DNA of 64,000 nucleotides from Colletes latitarsis. Its lineage: Eukaryota; Arthropoda; Insecta; Hymenoptera; Colletidae. Made by a program: the position numbers and the translations under genes. The stretch is taken from NCBI RefSeq assembly GCF_051014445.1, contig NC_135141.1:27427422-27491421 (forward strand), given 5' to 3'. Shown here in pieces: positions 37,830 to 50,600 of this stretch (position 1 is its first letter; each line of letters opens with the position of its first letter). The notes under the pieces are model-generated. The model was not told where the DNA came from. It was given only the letters and a program-made list of their open reading frames with translations, and searched no databases.

Positions 37830-38400
37830 TGTTGGACTTAATGTGATATTTTCCATATCTTTTGTAAACTCTATCATTTCAAAAATTGTTCAGAAAATTG
37901 AAAACGCAAGATATACGACTTGAACGTCTTTAGACGAATCTATAGTATGAGCCCTTCCTGTTTTTTCTGCTGAATCGCTGAATGCTTGACAATGAAAATG
38001 ATTGTTATACATCGAGAGAATGTTACATGGAAAACATTGATTGGAATTTAGATCGAAAGTTAATATATTTACACATTATACGTTTGTATAATCAACATTA
38101 AAGTATTTCTATCGATTGATTTGCTTATGAACGACATTATCGATCGAGAATACGGATATTTTGCAACGAAAAGAACATGAGACGATAAGAAATGGTTAGA
38201 GGATTAAATGTTGGCCTGGAATCTTTATTATTTTTCACAATTTCTACCTAGGGTAACATTTACCTTACGATATCAACAAAATTATTCGAGGTACGAGATT
38301 TAGCTCGCTCTCTCTCTCTCTCTCTCGACTATCGAAGCAAATGAGAGAAAGAGAGAGAGAAAGAGGCCCTCCCCACTCCTCGTTCAATTGGCTACGTGAC
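37830..38400. promoter_or_regulatory. shared upstream region between RPAIN (minus) and the 38.4 kb transcript (plus)
   Basis: About 570 bp separate the RPAIN start from the first plus-strand exon, so the two probably have divergent promoters here. A (CT)n run at 38307-38326 is followed by a GA-rich run at 38342-38365. The two are complementary and could pair, and both are GAGA-factor-like tracts. Confidence 0.4.
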
Positions 38401-38831
38401 CACTGGTGGTACGGGGTCGTCATTAGTTCGGTGAAAGTAAACGTGTTTGGAGTGTTCGGACGTGTTCATACCTGTCTGGAATCTGGCGTATAATAAGGTA
38501 CGTTACTCTTCACCTAACAATATCTAGACACTTCTAATCTCTATTAGGAATAGGAATCGTGAAAACAGTTGAATCGGCTTCGCGCCTTTTTCTTGATATC
38601 TTGCCAGTGTTAATTGTCATTATATCTCTCTAAATTACAATTTCTTAGAACATATTTAGAGTTTAATGGTTGTCTAATTGTGGTATAAGTATATTTGTTT
38701 AATGCATTGGATCCTAATTCGCAGTTTATTTCTGTTGCAGATTCGAATTCAAGGAAGAACGCCAACTTCAAGGAGGACGCCATGATCGCCAACGTCGAAT
38801 TTGGCGCGAAATATTCGTCGAATCTCGGGGG
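38400..38831 (+). other. two exons of an unidentified spliced transcript
   Basis: A GC-richer segment at about 38400-38497 ends TAATAAG with a GTACGT donor. After a 243-bp intron, a TCTGTTGCAG acceptor opens exon 38741-38831, which ends at a strong GTAAGT donor. The second exon carries an ATG at 38782 and reads MIANVEFGAKYSSNLGG. A strong polypyrimidine acceptor at 40919 (TTTTTTTCTTTGCAG) keeps this frame open for 14 more codons, to a stop at 40960. That would give only 30 residues, so this may be a 5' leader or a long non-coding RNA. I do not recognise the gene. Confidence 0.4.
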
Positions 38832-41607
38832 GTAAGTAGAACGAGACATGTCTAGGTTAGGTCTATAAATGTAGAGCTTCTTCGCTAGATTAGTTTTGAT
38901 TCTTATAGTTGGTAGCGCTGCAGTCTTATTACAAAATGTTGATAGTATGTTAAAGGTAAACACAATGCAAAAATGAACAGAGTGCAATTTAAACGACAAT
39001 GATTTATCATTTATTGTAATACCCAATGAAGAAAGTGGAATACAGTTTTGTTGGCCAGGCGTTCTATTCAGATATCTGAAATCCTTTCCAGCTAAGGCTG
39101 ATCAAGAAAATCATGAGTCAACGATATATAAAACAATCATTACGTTAGAGCGAGGTTGCATAATATAAAACAATGACTCTTGATTAGTTATTACAACATG
39201 TCATTTAAGTTATGCTAACAAAAATATAACTCTTATTACCAGTGATAATAATCGTTCATCCGTATAAGTAAAATATCTTTGCAGTCACGTCTACGAATAA
39301 ATATATAATATATCTTAACATTTATGTCGTCGTATACATATATATATAAGGTATTTCGCGGATAACTTTACCGGTTAGTCTGACGCATAATTTGAACTCT
39401 GGCGTTGATAAATAATCCTTTCGGTATCCACAGAAACGACTTTTAACATTTTTTACATATTAAACTGAACGTTGTAAAAAGTGTTTGAGATCCGTGAATA
39501 TATAATAAACATATAGAACTCTTTCCTTTTTAATCTTGTTCTAACGATCCGTCGACGATCCAACAAAGTTACACGCTTCTGAAACACCCTATACATACAT
39601 ATACACAGTTATATACACGTATACGGACACATTCTGATAGACGTATGTATATATACCTACACAGTATATCATATACCTGTATACAGAACTACGCTCGTGC
39701 CACTTTACAACGATACAAACAGTCAGTATTTCGGTTAATATTAATAAATCTGCTTCGCGTACCGCATCACAACGCGTAGACAACGCCAAGTAATAATATA
39801 TGATTTATCTTTTCATACGCCAGAACTAGATCGATGTCAGATCTTCGACCGACTACAATATTATTTAAACAGTCAAGGAACAATGATGGTACAACAATGA
39901 TTTAATTAATTGTTAATCTAATTTCGTCTGCTATCGGAACACTCAGCTCAGAAAAGAAAAGAAGAAATGATCCATCGTCTACGGCGACACGAGGTTCAAA
40001 GAATCAAGTTGCATCATTTCTTAAAAGCGTTTCTTTTTAGATATCGTTGCAACGAACGGTTTACACGATCGAATCGGCTGAGCTTTTACTATCGCGTCGA
40101 GCAACTATCTCGTTAGTAATTAGTCATAACAATAAGCGACGCAATAATTTTAATTGTTACCAATTACAAAATTAGATACATTTCCTCGACCGATATGTGG
40201 ACGATAAATTGTTCATCTAATTGGAAAATGTTTAAGCGCACAATTGTCGACAAAACGCGTCGATAACTAACGTCAACCCCCTTCGTCGCGGAGCTATCCG
40301 TTTGTTCACGCGAGAATAGCTACAGTTATTATCATCTGGACAGCAAACCCGTCGACGAAGATCGTAGCTAACTAATAAATTATATTCTAACCATTATCCA
40401 TGAACATTGCAGCGACTTATGTACACCCTTGTTCGTATTTACATTGTCGGACACGACACACGGAACTATGCGATTAGAGGGAAGTGTCTTTGTACCAACG
40501 TTTATCGGGAAACGCCCTGTCCTATCCACGAAACTGCTCAAATAGACAACATACAAAACGGTGTTATACTTTTGCAAATAATCTAAACCTCCGTTCTTTT
40601 TAGAAATCGATACGGACAGCACATTGAAAATAACGTAGCACCGAAGGAACTTGGGCGCGACATTATGTATTTGCAACATCCGATGGATCTTGGCGATCGA
40701 TCGGACCACTAACAGGACTTACGCGCTAATTATCGCTAACAGTTAATGTCACGGTTAATATCGGTTTCGCCTCGATAACAACGAATAGATTCAGGTAACA
40801 ATTTCAACGAATATTTGCCCGCGTCTTACAAACTACGAACAGAGCGGTGCGACTACGGTAAAAGATGATTGTACATACACGTTTTTTGTTTATTTTTTTT
40901 TTCTTTTTTTTCTTTGCAGATCGCGAAACCGATCGAGGGACTACGCGGGAACGAAACTCTAAAAAATCCGGTGCTCTTCTAGGGAAACGTGCTTCCTTTT
41001 ATTCGTCATTCACAGTAGGAACTAGACACTTTATCCTCCGACTATTTTATCAAAAATTTTGATCATGTTCGATCACTTTGCGAAGGACGCCACAACCGCG
41101 TCCGTTTATCTCTGAAACGCTTACAGAGAGTGCTCGGTGTGGTCAGGATCGCGCGAGCGTCGAAAATACGCGTCTCGACGCTCGCGAGACGCTGGTCCAA
41201 GTCGTTAGAAAAAAAGGTCTGGTCACGCCGGTAGAAAAGTTTTGATCGCGCGGATTATCGCCGAAAGAGAAAGGTCCTCGTACGCTCGATCCGTTGTTCG
41301 ATCGGAGAGATCCTTCTCGGAGGGCGGCGGAGGGGGAGGGTCTGTATGATTTCGCGATTCGTATGTACACGTGAACCGTCACGAACGACGACCACGGCGT
41401 TTAACTTTACAGGTATACACAGAGAGGATACAAAAGTGGAGTAACAAAGTAGAATCATCTTTAGATCGTTGAGCACGCGTCGGTCGAAACGTACGAGGAT
41501 CTCTCTTTGGTTGGACGCGCGTTGAGAGCTATATCCGAGCTATCCTCGCGATACAATGTTCTCGTTCAGTGCCGGGACTCGAAGAACGACCGGCAGCGAG
41601 CGAATCG
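38832..41607. other. region downstream of rdgB and of the 38.4 kb exons
   Basis: This region holds the presumed 3' untranslated region of rdgB (minus strand) down to about 40.89 kb, where an AATAAA reads on the minus strand inside a T-rich tract. The strong plus-strand acceptor at 40919 is also here. TA/CA-rich simple sequence occurs at about 39330-39350 and 39590-39660. No coding exon is recognised. Confidence 0.4.
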
Positions 41608-44600
41608 TCAGAGTTTCTCCGGTGCCGTGGTTCTTCTCGCTGGTCCAGTCTGCGACGAAATCGAAGGACCGACGCTCGTTGATCTCTCCAAAGGCAACAG
41701 CATCCTGCTTGGAATTGGTTGCGTCATTGCCCGCTTGACCAGCCTGAAAGAGCTATCATTCGTCGGTGTTAGTAAATTATTGCCGAATAAACTCCGTGAG
41801 TTTCAGAATTTTATATGTTTGTGCATGTATAACGTACTGCTAGTCAATATGGGTCTGTCGTCTACTACGTTGCTCAGAATAATTAGATCGTGCTTGCCAC
41901 TAAGAGACTACAAATCAAACTTTCGATCTCCATACGAAGTTATTAAATATTCATAATTGTTCTGAGCAAAGTGTTTCCTTAAGCACCCTCAAAAGTTAAA
42001 GATACGATAAAATTGTTAAAAAACTGGCAAACAGGATAAGCGTTAAACGAGACTGATTTACTATCGGCTGCAGGGTTATCATGAATCATGCCTGAAGAAT
42101 CAAGTTATTGTTGCTTATTGACGTGTAGATGTTTCTCCGCAAAACCGCGCTAGGAAATTGAATCGGTCGTTCAAGTTCCCAGCGTTAGATAGAATCAAAT
42201 GTTCCGGTTAACGTTCTTCTTATCGAGCGAATTCCATTGCGTCGTATACGCAACGAGTCCGCAGTGGTCCCTGCTCCGTCTTGCTAATTCTAAATCGACA
42301 ATCGTCCCCGATTACTTTTCATTAAACATAATTAGATTCGACTAAAATCTACGAGTCTAAATCTAAGACGTGTATCTTCCAACGAAGGACCTCTCGAACG
42401 TTATTTAAATATGTTGTAGCACAATCGTGACAAGTAATATACCGCATCGATCAACGAGACGTGCGTAGATCGCCGATCGTGGAAGCAGATGAGGACATGG
42501 ATTAACAGCATAGAAGAACTAGCGGCGTGTTTGGATGTTAATACTGAAAGCGTGAGAGAAATATAACATCTCGGTGAGTAAAGAAGCACGAATGAATGAT
42601 CGAATGACGATGAAGGCTGTCTCGTCTGGAATGACAGCGATGCAGAGTGGATTATTCGTACATTCCTTAAATGAGTAAATAAACGTATGTGTATGAGCAT
42701 ACCTTCCATTGTGGAAGGTCTTGTTTCGTACGTAGTTATCAATTTCCTTCAACGGAGCCTCTACAATGGAAGTTGCTTTAGTACAGAGAATGGTACAATG
42801 AAACAGGAAATAAGAAAAAGTCCCTTCAGCTTGATCCAATTCAAGATTCAAGCTGACTGGCTCCAAGTACAGTTCTGCCTCGTTTCTTACATCAGTCTAC
42901 ATTAGGGATACTTGCGATGGACTCGCCCCAATTATTGTTTGCATTTAGTCAAATCCCGATTTGATCGTAAAAAGAGAGGCAATACCGTGTGTAAAGAATG
43001 GTTCGAATCGCTGTAGGATCTGCACATCCGCTCCGTCTGCAGGGTTTTGATACATAGCTAGAAAGGATACTTAAATATCGTGTCAGAAGCATATTGAAAG
43101 ACAGTTGTAGAACGCGTGATTTTGTGAAAATAGCTGTCGATTCGACGGTACACCGTTATGCCCGTGTATCGTAGTGTTTTTGTAACGGCATTCACAAGTA
43201 TAATCGTGCATCGTGTCAGAGCTTCTGTTGTATTAAATGTTCAGTCGTGCTGTTAGTCTCTTGTACAAGCAGATGTCTCGGCCCGATCTACCACCGAATC
43301 GAAACGCAAAGAATAATTTAAATTAAAAAAGAAGATGCTCGATTTAACTTCTGTTCAGTGAAAAATGACTCGATCGTCGGTGGTGGATCTAGCTTAATAT
43401 TTTCTGTAACACAAACATTCCACCTAACAGATTTCAAGCGGTAAGGGGCTCTGGTTTACCTTGGTCGTTAAAGAGTGAGATCAGATCATTTCTGGAGGTA
43501 ACGAAAAAACTGTTTAGTCTCTGTACATCTAGACACTCATATGTTGATTAACCATAAATACTGGACATATGTATGGCTGACAGATAAAACATTAAGTTTG
43601 AGCGTAGAATTGGCGGCGGCTTTTGCCGAGAGCATGATATCGACTACGCTGCGTGACTAGACATATCTTCATAACAGGTACCTGTAAGGAAGAAACTTAT
43701 AAGCTTTAAACACTGTTCAAACCCTTTATCTAACAGCTAAAGAGAGTGAAAAATACGTATTAGATAAATAGAAAAATTAGTTGTCGTTAAGGTCGCTCCT
43801 AACATTGGAAAATGAAAAAGTTACGTCGATCCAAATCTTAAGGGCATATGCACGCCTACGGTTACAATAATAAACAGAACTGATCAAAATGCTATCTTTC
43901 TATCCGTAAAACGCAGCGTCATTCTAACGCAAAAAGCGGAAGAAGATAAAGGGAAGATGAGAATGATGTGTACCAACATGGATGACAGTACTGTACATAG
44001 ATTATGGTGGCGTGTACTAGATACAACTACAGAAATATTTTCCAACCGAAGTTGGACGTAGTCGCGATCCAACTGCTGTATTATTACTCTATACAGCGGA
44101 CGTCACGTAAGGATGATTTCTATATCCGAACATACGATATAGACTAAAATAGCGTTTCCCAAACTTGATCCGAGTTTGAGAAACACCGAACCAGTGTTTC
44201 GAAGACATTCGCTGGTCTATATCGTTTGTTTTCTTATGGATTATACCATGCCAAGACTACTTAGATTATTCGTGGTTTAAGTACCTTGTTCTCGTAGTCT
44301 AGGATTGTTTTTATAGAGAAATCTCTCGACATACACGGATTTTTAGTTAACATTGATTCGGCCGCGATTCGAATACGAAGATCGCACCATCATCGATTAC
44401 CTCTGAAATAACTACTTTCGCATTGAAATTTTCATACTGATATCACAGTATGTCCAGCTATAAAAATACAGCGTTATCTATGTACAGACAATAGAGTTTT
44501 TGATTAATCTCCGAAATGCCTTACACACGGCCAGCGTGCCCTCTTTCTAGGAGACAACACTTATCGCACACGCATGACACCTCCAGCGTTCTGCGGCGAC

Positions 44601-47600
44601 CGAAACATCTGAACGTCGAGGATAGCAAGGATCGAATGAATCATTACCTTAAAAATTTCCACATCACGGCAACGTGTAAGCTGATAAGACACAATATCCA
44701 CATTGATTGTATTCAGGGACTGGATAGCTTACCTTCTCCGCCGTAGAGAAGCATTTAGTCCGGGTAAACCAAACTGACCTCTCGGGATCACCATGCGCGC
44801 ATTACCCTGAGCAGGTCTCGAACCACCGTGCGCCTGTAGCATGGTTAAATGAGCGGCATAACCATCGTGAAGAATCGTCGCCAGAGCGTGGTGCTTCTTT
44901 GGCACTTTTCCGATGATGAAAATTTGATTTGGCCTAAGATTAATTGCAGTGTAAACGCTAATATCTTTGCTACTGCCGTACGCGTGATGAATTATTACAC
45001 CGTGTTCCTAAGGAGCAGAAAAAAAAAGAATCATTAAGAGAAAGTAAAAATTAGCGTGCAACGCGATGCGATGGTTAATTATTTTTACCTGAACGAGTTT
45101 GTTTAAGTACGCAGCTTTGTGACCAAGAGGGTCCGTCGAAAGACCGTCCGCAAAGGACACGAGTCCATGCGGAAAGTTATGTTGAGACAGCCAGGAAACA
45201 ACTTTCTGCTGCTGCATGTCAGGCCTCGCGGTAATATAAATAATTAAATAGCCCAGTTCTTGCCAGTGCCTGGATGAAACACGCTCGGATCAGTGGATGA
45301 AAAGAAAATTTATATTCAAATATCACAGCTTTTAATGTACCTGACAACGTCAACAGCTCCTGCCCTAACTTTCGGATCCTTCCCACTGACAGACATGCTT
45401 GCCGTAAAGGAACCGTCTATACTAAATACCACACATTCTGTTTTAGGTGGAATCACAGCCAAGAAAAAGTCTACGGATGTATGATCGCCCCTGGAAGACG
45501 ATGGTTCAATTTTAAACACATCTTGGTAATACTTTATTTTCGCGTGCAGATCAATCGTATTACCTAACAATCATTTTAACTGGATAAAGTCCATAGCTTA
45601 ACGCTTTGTCATCAGGTATTTTATACGTTATTCTACCATTTTTATCAGTTACTTCGGTCGATAAGTACGTCCATTCTCCTGCAGGATCATCCTTCATAAT
45701 GTGTACGTCCACCTTCTCGCCTGTGAAAATAGATTATGTAAAATATGTTCCGTAAATGTTTTGCATGAAATTATATTCAACACACCTGTTAAAGCGATAA
45801 CGTCGATCGGACTGTACATAAATCTAGCAACCAACACTTGAGGTGCTCCTTCTCTAACAATTACATCATTCGCTCTATGATTGGCAGCAACATTCTGAAA
45901 ATGAAAATTCGTATTCGGGTAATCGAACAAACGCTTGTTCGATTATCTCGATATGAAATTTTGTTCATTTCGATTTACCTTTAACTTAACAGAAGTGCGT
46001 TTCTTATTCCACTTTTCTCTAGGTTGACCTGGACGGAAGCAAGTTAATTCTTTCTCCTCGTTAGTAAGTATCGGTGAGTCGAATCTCCCTAATTGTCGTA
46101 CAATGAATGCAATCACGTCGGAAGATTCCCAGTAACTAGCATGAAAAAGATGCGGCAAAGCGTTCGTAGGAAAATTCGCTAGACCTTCTGGACAGTAGAG
46201 AGCATAGTCCAATCTCTTTGTACCCCACCATTTTTGCGTTACTGTAAATAGTTGCAAAGTAATATTAATTTTTTTAATATTACCGTTAAGTATCATAATT
46301 TACTTCTCACTTACAATTAGATACTACTTGTAAAGGAACATTTTCAATCATACCGGACATGGTACTGTGAATCGATATATCGGACATTCGCCTCACGTGA
46401 GACATCGATACGTTTGGAATGTTTAGATTATCGGTAAAGAGTTGTGGGTTTGTCTGAATTGCTTCCACTAAAAATAATACATCGTTCGATCGATAATTTC
46501 TCACCAGCAATTTAATTCTGACGATTTTCAAACGATACGTACACAAATGAAACGGTTGACCATTCCCGAGCGGATACTTTTGGTACCGAGCCACGTTAAC
46601 GGGTGGAAGTAGAGAAAATTTCGCTGAGATCAGTGGCTCTAGCCTAGCAGCTACGGGATCCGTAGGATGGAATAAGTTGTACACCTGATTCACAAACGGC
46701 CTTTTTATATTACTATTCTTATCACCGCCCAAAGAAATTTTTCTATACGCCAGAACTAAAGCAAGCGGACTGCCGAACATAAAAAACTCTCCTACATCGA
46801 AGTCCAATTTACAAAGCTGTTGGCTATCGCTAAACAAAAGAAGAATATGTTTAGTATCTTTTAATGGCAGTATCCCCGTTAGACGTTAATAAACCTCTCA
46901 CCTAGAGCCGGATGATTTTCTCCTAGGAGACGGTGCGGCCAAATGTTTACCGTCTTCATTGTTCTCGGCGCCTTGGTTGGTTAAAATATTGTTCTCGTTA
47001 TTGTGCCTAGAATGGGATGATCTACACAAAGCGTCAAACGTTAAAATCGCTCCCACCGAGTCTCCGACGAAGCAAATCTGCCCTGTGAAACCACGGCCTT
47101 CTTCGCTTTTAATAAACTCGTGGTAAACTTGATTAGCTCCAGCTATGACTCGCGAGACAGCATCTTGATATTCAGGAGTGGAACTAGCGAACAATGGTAT
47201 CGCACCAATTGGGATAGTGTCGTGCGTCACTTGAGGGGCATCCGTAGAAGAAGGCGACACGTCAAAACTATATGGACTTAAACTAAAAGAGAAACCATCG
47301 GATTCCCATGAAGAAACGCTACATACAAATTATTTAAAAAGTCGTTTCTTTGGTTTTCAACTTTACCTGGACAAGATACCCAGACCTTCTGTACAGATAG
47401 AGGGGCAGGAAACATATTTAATGGCGACGTGTCCAACCATACTGGGATAGTGTTGTCTCATGACCGACTCAAAGGCTCCTTTGAACGTTGTAATGTCCGA
47501 TTTCTTCGCGGTCAAGTCAACGTTGGCGTCTAAAATATTCAAATAATTGTAAGATCGATCGAACAATTTTTTAAATTTATATTAATTACCTAAAACGCTT

Positions 47601-50600
47601 CCAGCATGCATCACGATAAGAAGCACGGTAGTTTTGCAAGGATGATGGGTCGGTGAATGTTGAGGCGAAGCTGGACACGAGACGTCGATGCTGGCCGATG
47701 TCGAGATCTGCAATCTTTTACTGCTACGTTCACAAGCCATTCGTTGGAGGTAGGAAGGCGAGAATATTGTGTCGTCTGTAAATAAGGTGTTAAAATGACT
47801 CGTAACGGTAGTTAAAGACTTAATATCCGGTTCACCGATCATTGTTTACCTTCTTTGTTCGCGGTGCTGGTCGGGGTGAACGTATTGTCCTCCTCTTCTG
47901 CTAGAAGATCCAAAGAACTCCATTTAGCTAATGAAGAGTTATCTCCGAAGCCCTCTGTGTAATCAGAAATTTTAACATTGCTTATGCATCGTGCCTTTTT
48001 ATATAATTGTGACACGTGTTAAGAGAGGAAATAGAAGAACACGAATCGGGATGCTTCCCCTCTCAGATTAGAATAGACGTCACAAGAAGCAGGAAACGGT
48101 AACGCAAGGAGACGGCGTTATGCTGCATTAAATTCAAATATCGACTCTAGATAAGGTCTGCTGTTTTCGGAGTCTGCGTAGCCATGCTGAGCTGTTTTTA
48201 GAAGTTCCATGCTCAATGTTGTGTATACTTTCCATAGGTATGTACGTCTCTTCGTGCAACAAGTATCTTTTTGTTTATATTACAAAGGCATGGATGCAAT
48301 CATGCAATGTTTCAAGACTTATGTAAACAATACTAACACTAGTGTCAATGTTGATCTTTAAATCCTTGGAATATATCTTCCAACGGACATTTTAAAATGT
48401 TTGTAGTTCTAAGAATTCATCTACGTGTCCTACCTTCGCGTATAATAGGTATAACGAACCCAGCTGCAGTGTGGAATGCGACATAAAAAAAAAGAAACAG
48501 AGAGGGTACACATAAAACAAATAGAAAACGTTAACGCCTGCTCATGCTGTATATTTCTACTCGCACGGTGCGAATTTCCGAACGAACCGCGGTTTCTATA
48601 TTTGCCTTCGTGAATTTACTTTTCTAATTTGTTTGCTTAGAAGCTCGGTGTAAAAGAGAAAGTCCACGGTGTCCAAGAAATTCGCCGATGCGTCTGCTTC
48701 ATTATACAATTCCACAAGCCAAACGTATTACTTTTTAAAACCTTGGAAGGAATTACCGTCATGCTGTGCAAGATGAACTGGCGTTTTACCTTGACAATCG
48801 AAGAACTCGTCCTCGCTACCCGACTCGGATTCCCTGACGATGCTTTCCATCCGCCAATTCGCTATCTGCATGTCGAAACTCTTGTTCGAACAGGGCGAAT
48901 GCACCGACGTTTTATTCTTCTTCCAGCCTTTCTTAGCGTCTTTATCCTCGGCGGGAACATTTCTGAAACAATGAATAAAACAGTGAATAAAACGCAACTC
49001 GAACCGAGTTCGAAAAAAGCGAAAAAGATTCCTGATTTTACATCCTATTTTACCTGAGTTCAGGTACTTCGGTCGGTGAGTCTTCGGGGCTGACCTCGCC
49101 TTCGGAGCTACCTGTCGTGTTCATCGTTGGTATGTCGGACGATTTTCGGACGCTTTGCGGACTCTGCAGGTCCTCGTTCTTCTCTATGCTTCCCAGGGTC
49201 GCGGCTAAAGTCATGGCGACGTCCGAGTCCTGAGGAGACGCGTTGGACGTGGACATGTCTTGGTTCTCCTCGGTGGCCTCTTCGCCGCCCTCGACGGCTC
49301 CCATCCTTCGCTGCAGCGCCAGCTGAGTTTGACGTTCGATTTCTCGGATATCCTCCATCGTCAGGCCGATCCATTCGTCCTGCCATGCCCAAGCTTGCGT
49401 GTGCGCGCGTAACATGGTTTTCCGCAGAGCTGAAATTTCAAAGGAGGTTCAGCTGTACCGAGAAACAACGAGTAAACAAAATGTGCTTACGTATAATACT
49501 AACCCGTGTCGTGTATGAACTTTTCTAATTTTGTTTGCAGGCCCCAGTAACGGAATTCCACGCGACATAGCTTGTAAGCGCACATCAACGACTTCCCGGC
49601 CGGCGTTGGCTGTTGCTTGCCCTAAACAACAGTGTCTTACTGTATCTTTATCGATTACCACTTGCTAATAGTGGTTGGAAATCGTCGATGAATTTGGAAG
49701 GCTGTCTACTAGAGTGGTTCTTGGGTACGTACAACTCGATATGTTTTTTACGAATTTTCTTGGTCTCTGGAATGGTTCCAGTACACACAGAAATAATCTT
49801 GTAGAATATGAGATTCATTGCATAATGAAGAAACGTGTTCGACGGACCTTGAACGTTTGCATATGATGCTTTATTTGATAAAATTTTAAAGCCAAGCTCA
49901 TATTGTATGGATTATAAAGTAGGGACCACACCACTGTTTATGTATTCATACGTTGAGAAATAAACTTCTCTATAACTGACAGGATCGTATTAGTGTCAAA
50001 CTGGAAATTGACGTTAAAGTTAGACCATTAGTTAAATGATATTGCGAGAGTAAGCTCACGGTGGCCTCGAGCGCCCAGTTGATTTTAATCCAATTACATC
50101 TAAGGAGAAATTGTTTAAATTGCGGAAGACTCATACTTTTACGTCGGCCCAGTAATCCTCCAGCCATGATTCGGAGAGCGGCCCTCTGCCACTTTTCTGG
50201 GACACGTATAATTTTGGGTCCTCCTCTTTCACATAGTCGCCCATGTGCTGGTCCTTGACAATGTCGATTACGTCTGAAATTTAATTACGTAACCGATAAA
50301 GGTCCACGATATTTACTATCACTGTATTTTAGGTACAGCAACAAGCAGTGGAATCCTACCAACGATCCTGTTCCTCAGATCGCTACCGCTGAGCTTGAAC
50401 ACATTCTCCTGGTAGCCATTGTCAGGAAAATAGTACGTTTCTATCTCGATAGAGAATTTTTCGATGAAGGGAGAGGTGTAACGTGTCTTCGTGTAAGGAT
50501 AAGAGTTCCATGCTTCTTCCTTGGCTATCAACGCAGACCTCGGTAACAAACTCTTGAACCATTCCGGAAGATGACGGCCAACGTGGTAAACCTTGTGTGT

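Noticed and set aside
41507..41956. 149-codon plus-strand frame
   Set aside because: It is antisense to the last exon of rdgB, whose frame, splice site and stop all fit.
42700..42860. Short hairpins that might be microRNA precursors
   Set aside because: The stems are under about 12 bp with mismatches, and no known insect microRNA seed was recognised.
44153..44192. Possible tiny hAT element
   Set aside because: The GTTTCCCAAACT / AGTTTGAGAAAC hairpin looks like fused element ends, but no target duplication or CAG ends could be fixed.
44516..44746. 76-codon plus-strand frame in the rdgB intron, and a possible alternative last exon on the minus strand
   Set aside because: The minus-strand reading needs a weak acceptor and gives a tail with no resemblance to PITPNM ends. 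The 41608-41743 exon fits better.
49127..49528. 133-codon plus-strand frame
   Set aside because: It is antisense to rdgB exon 49054-49429.
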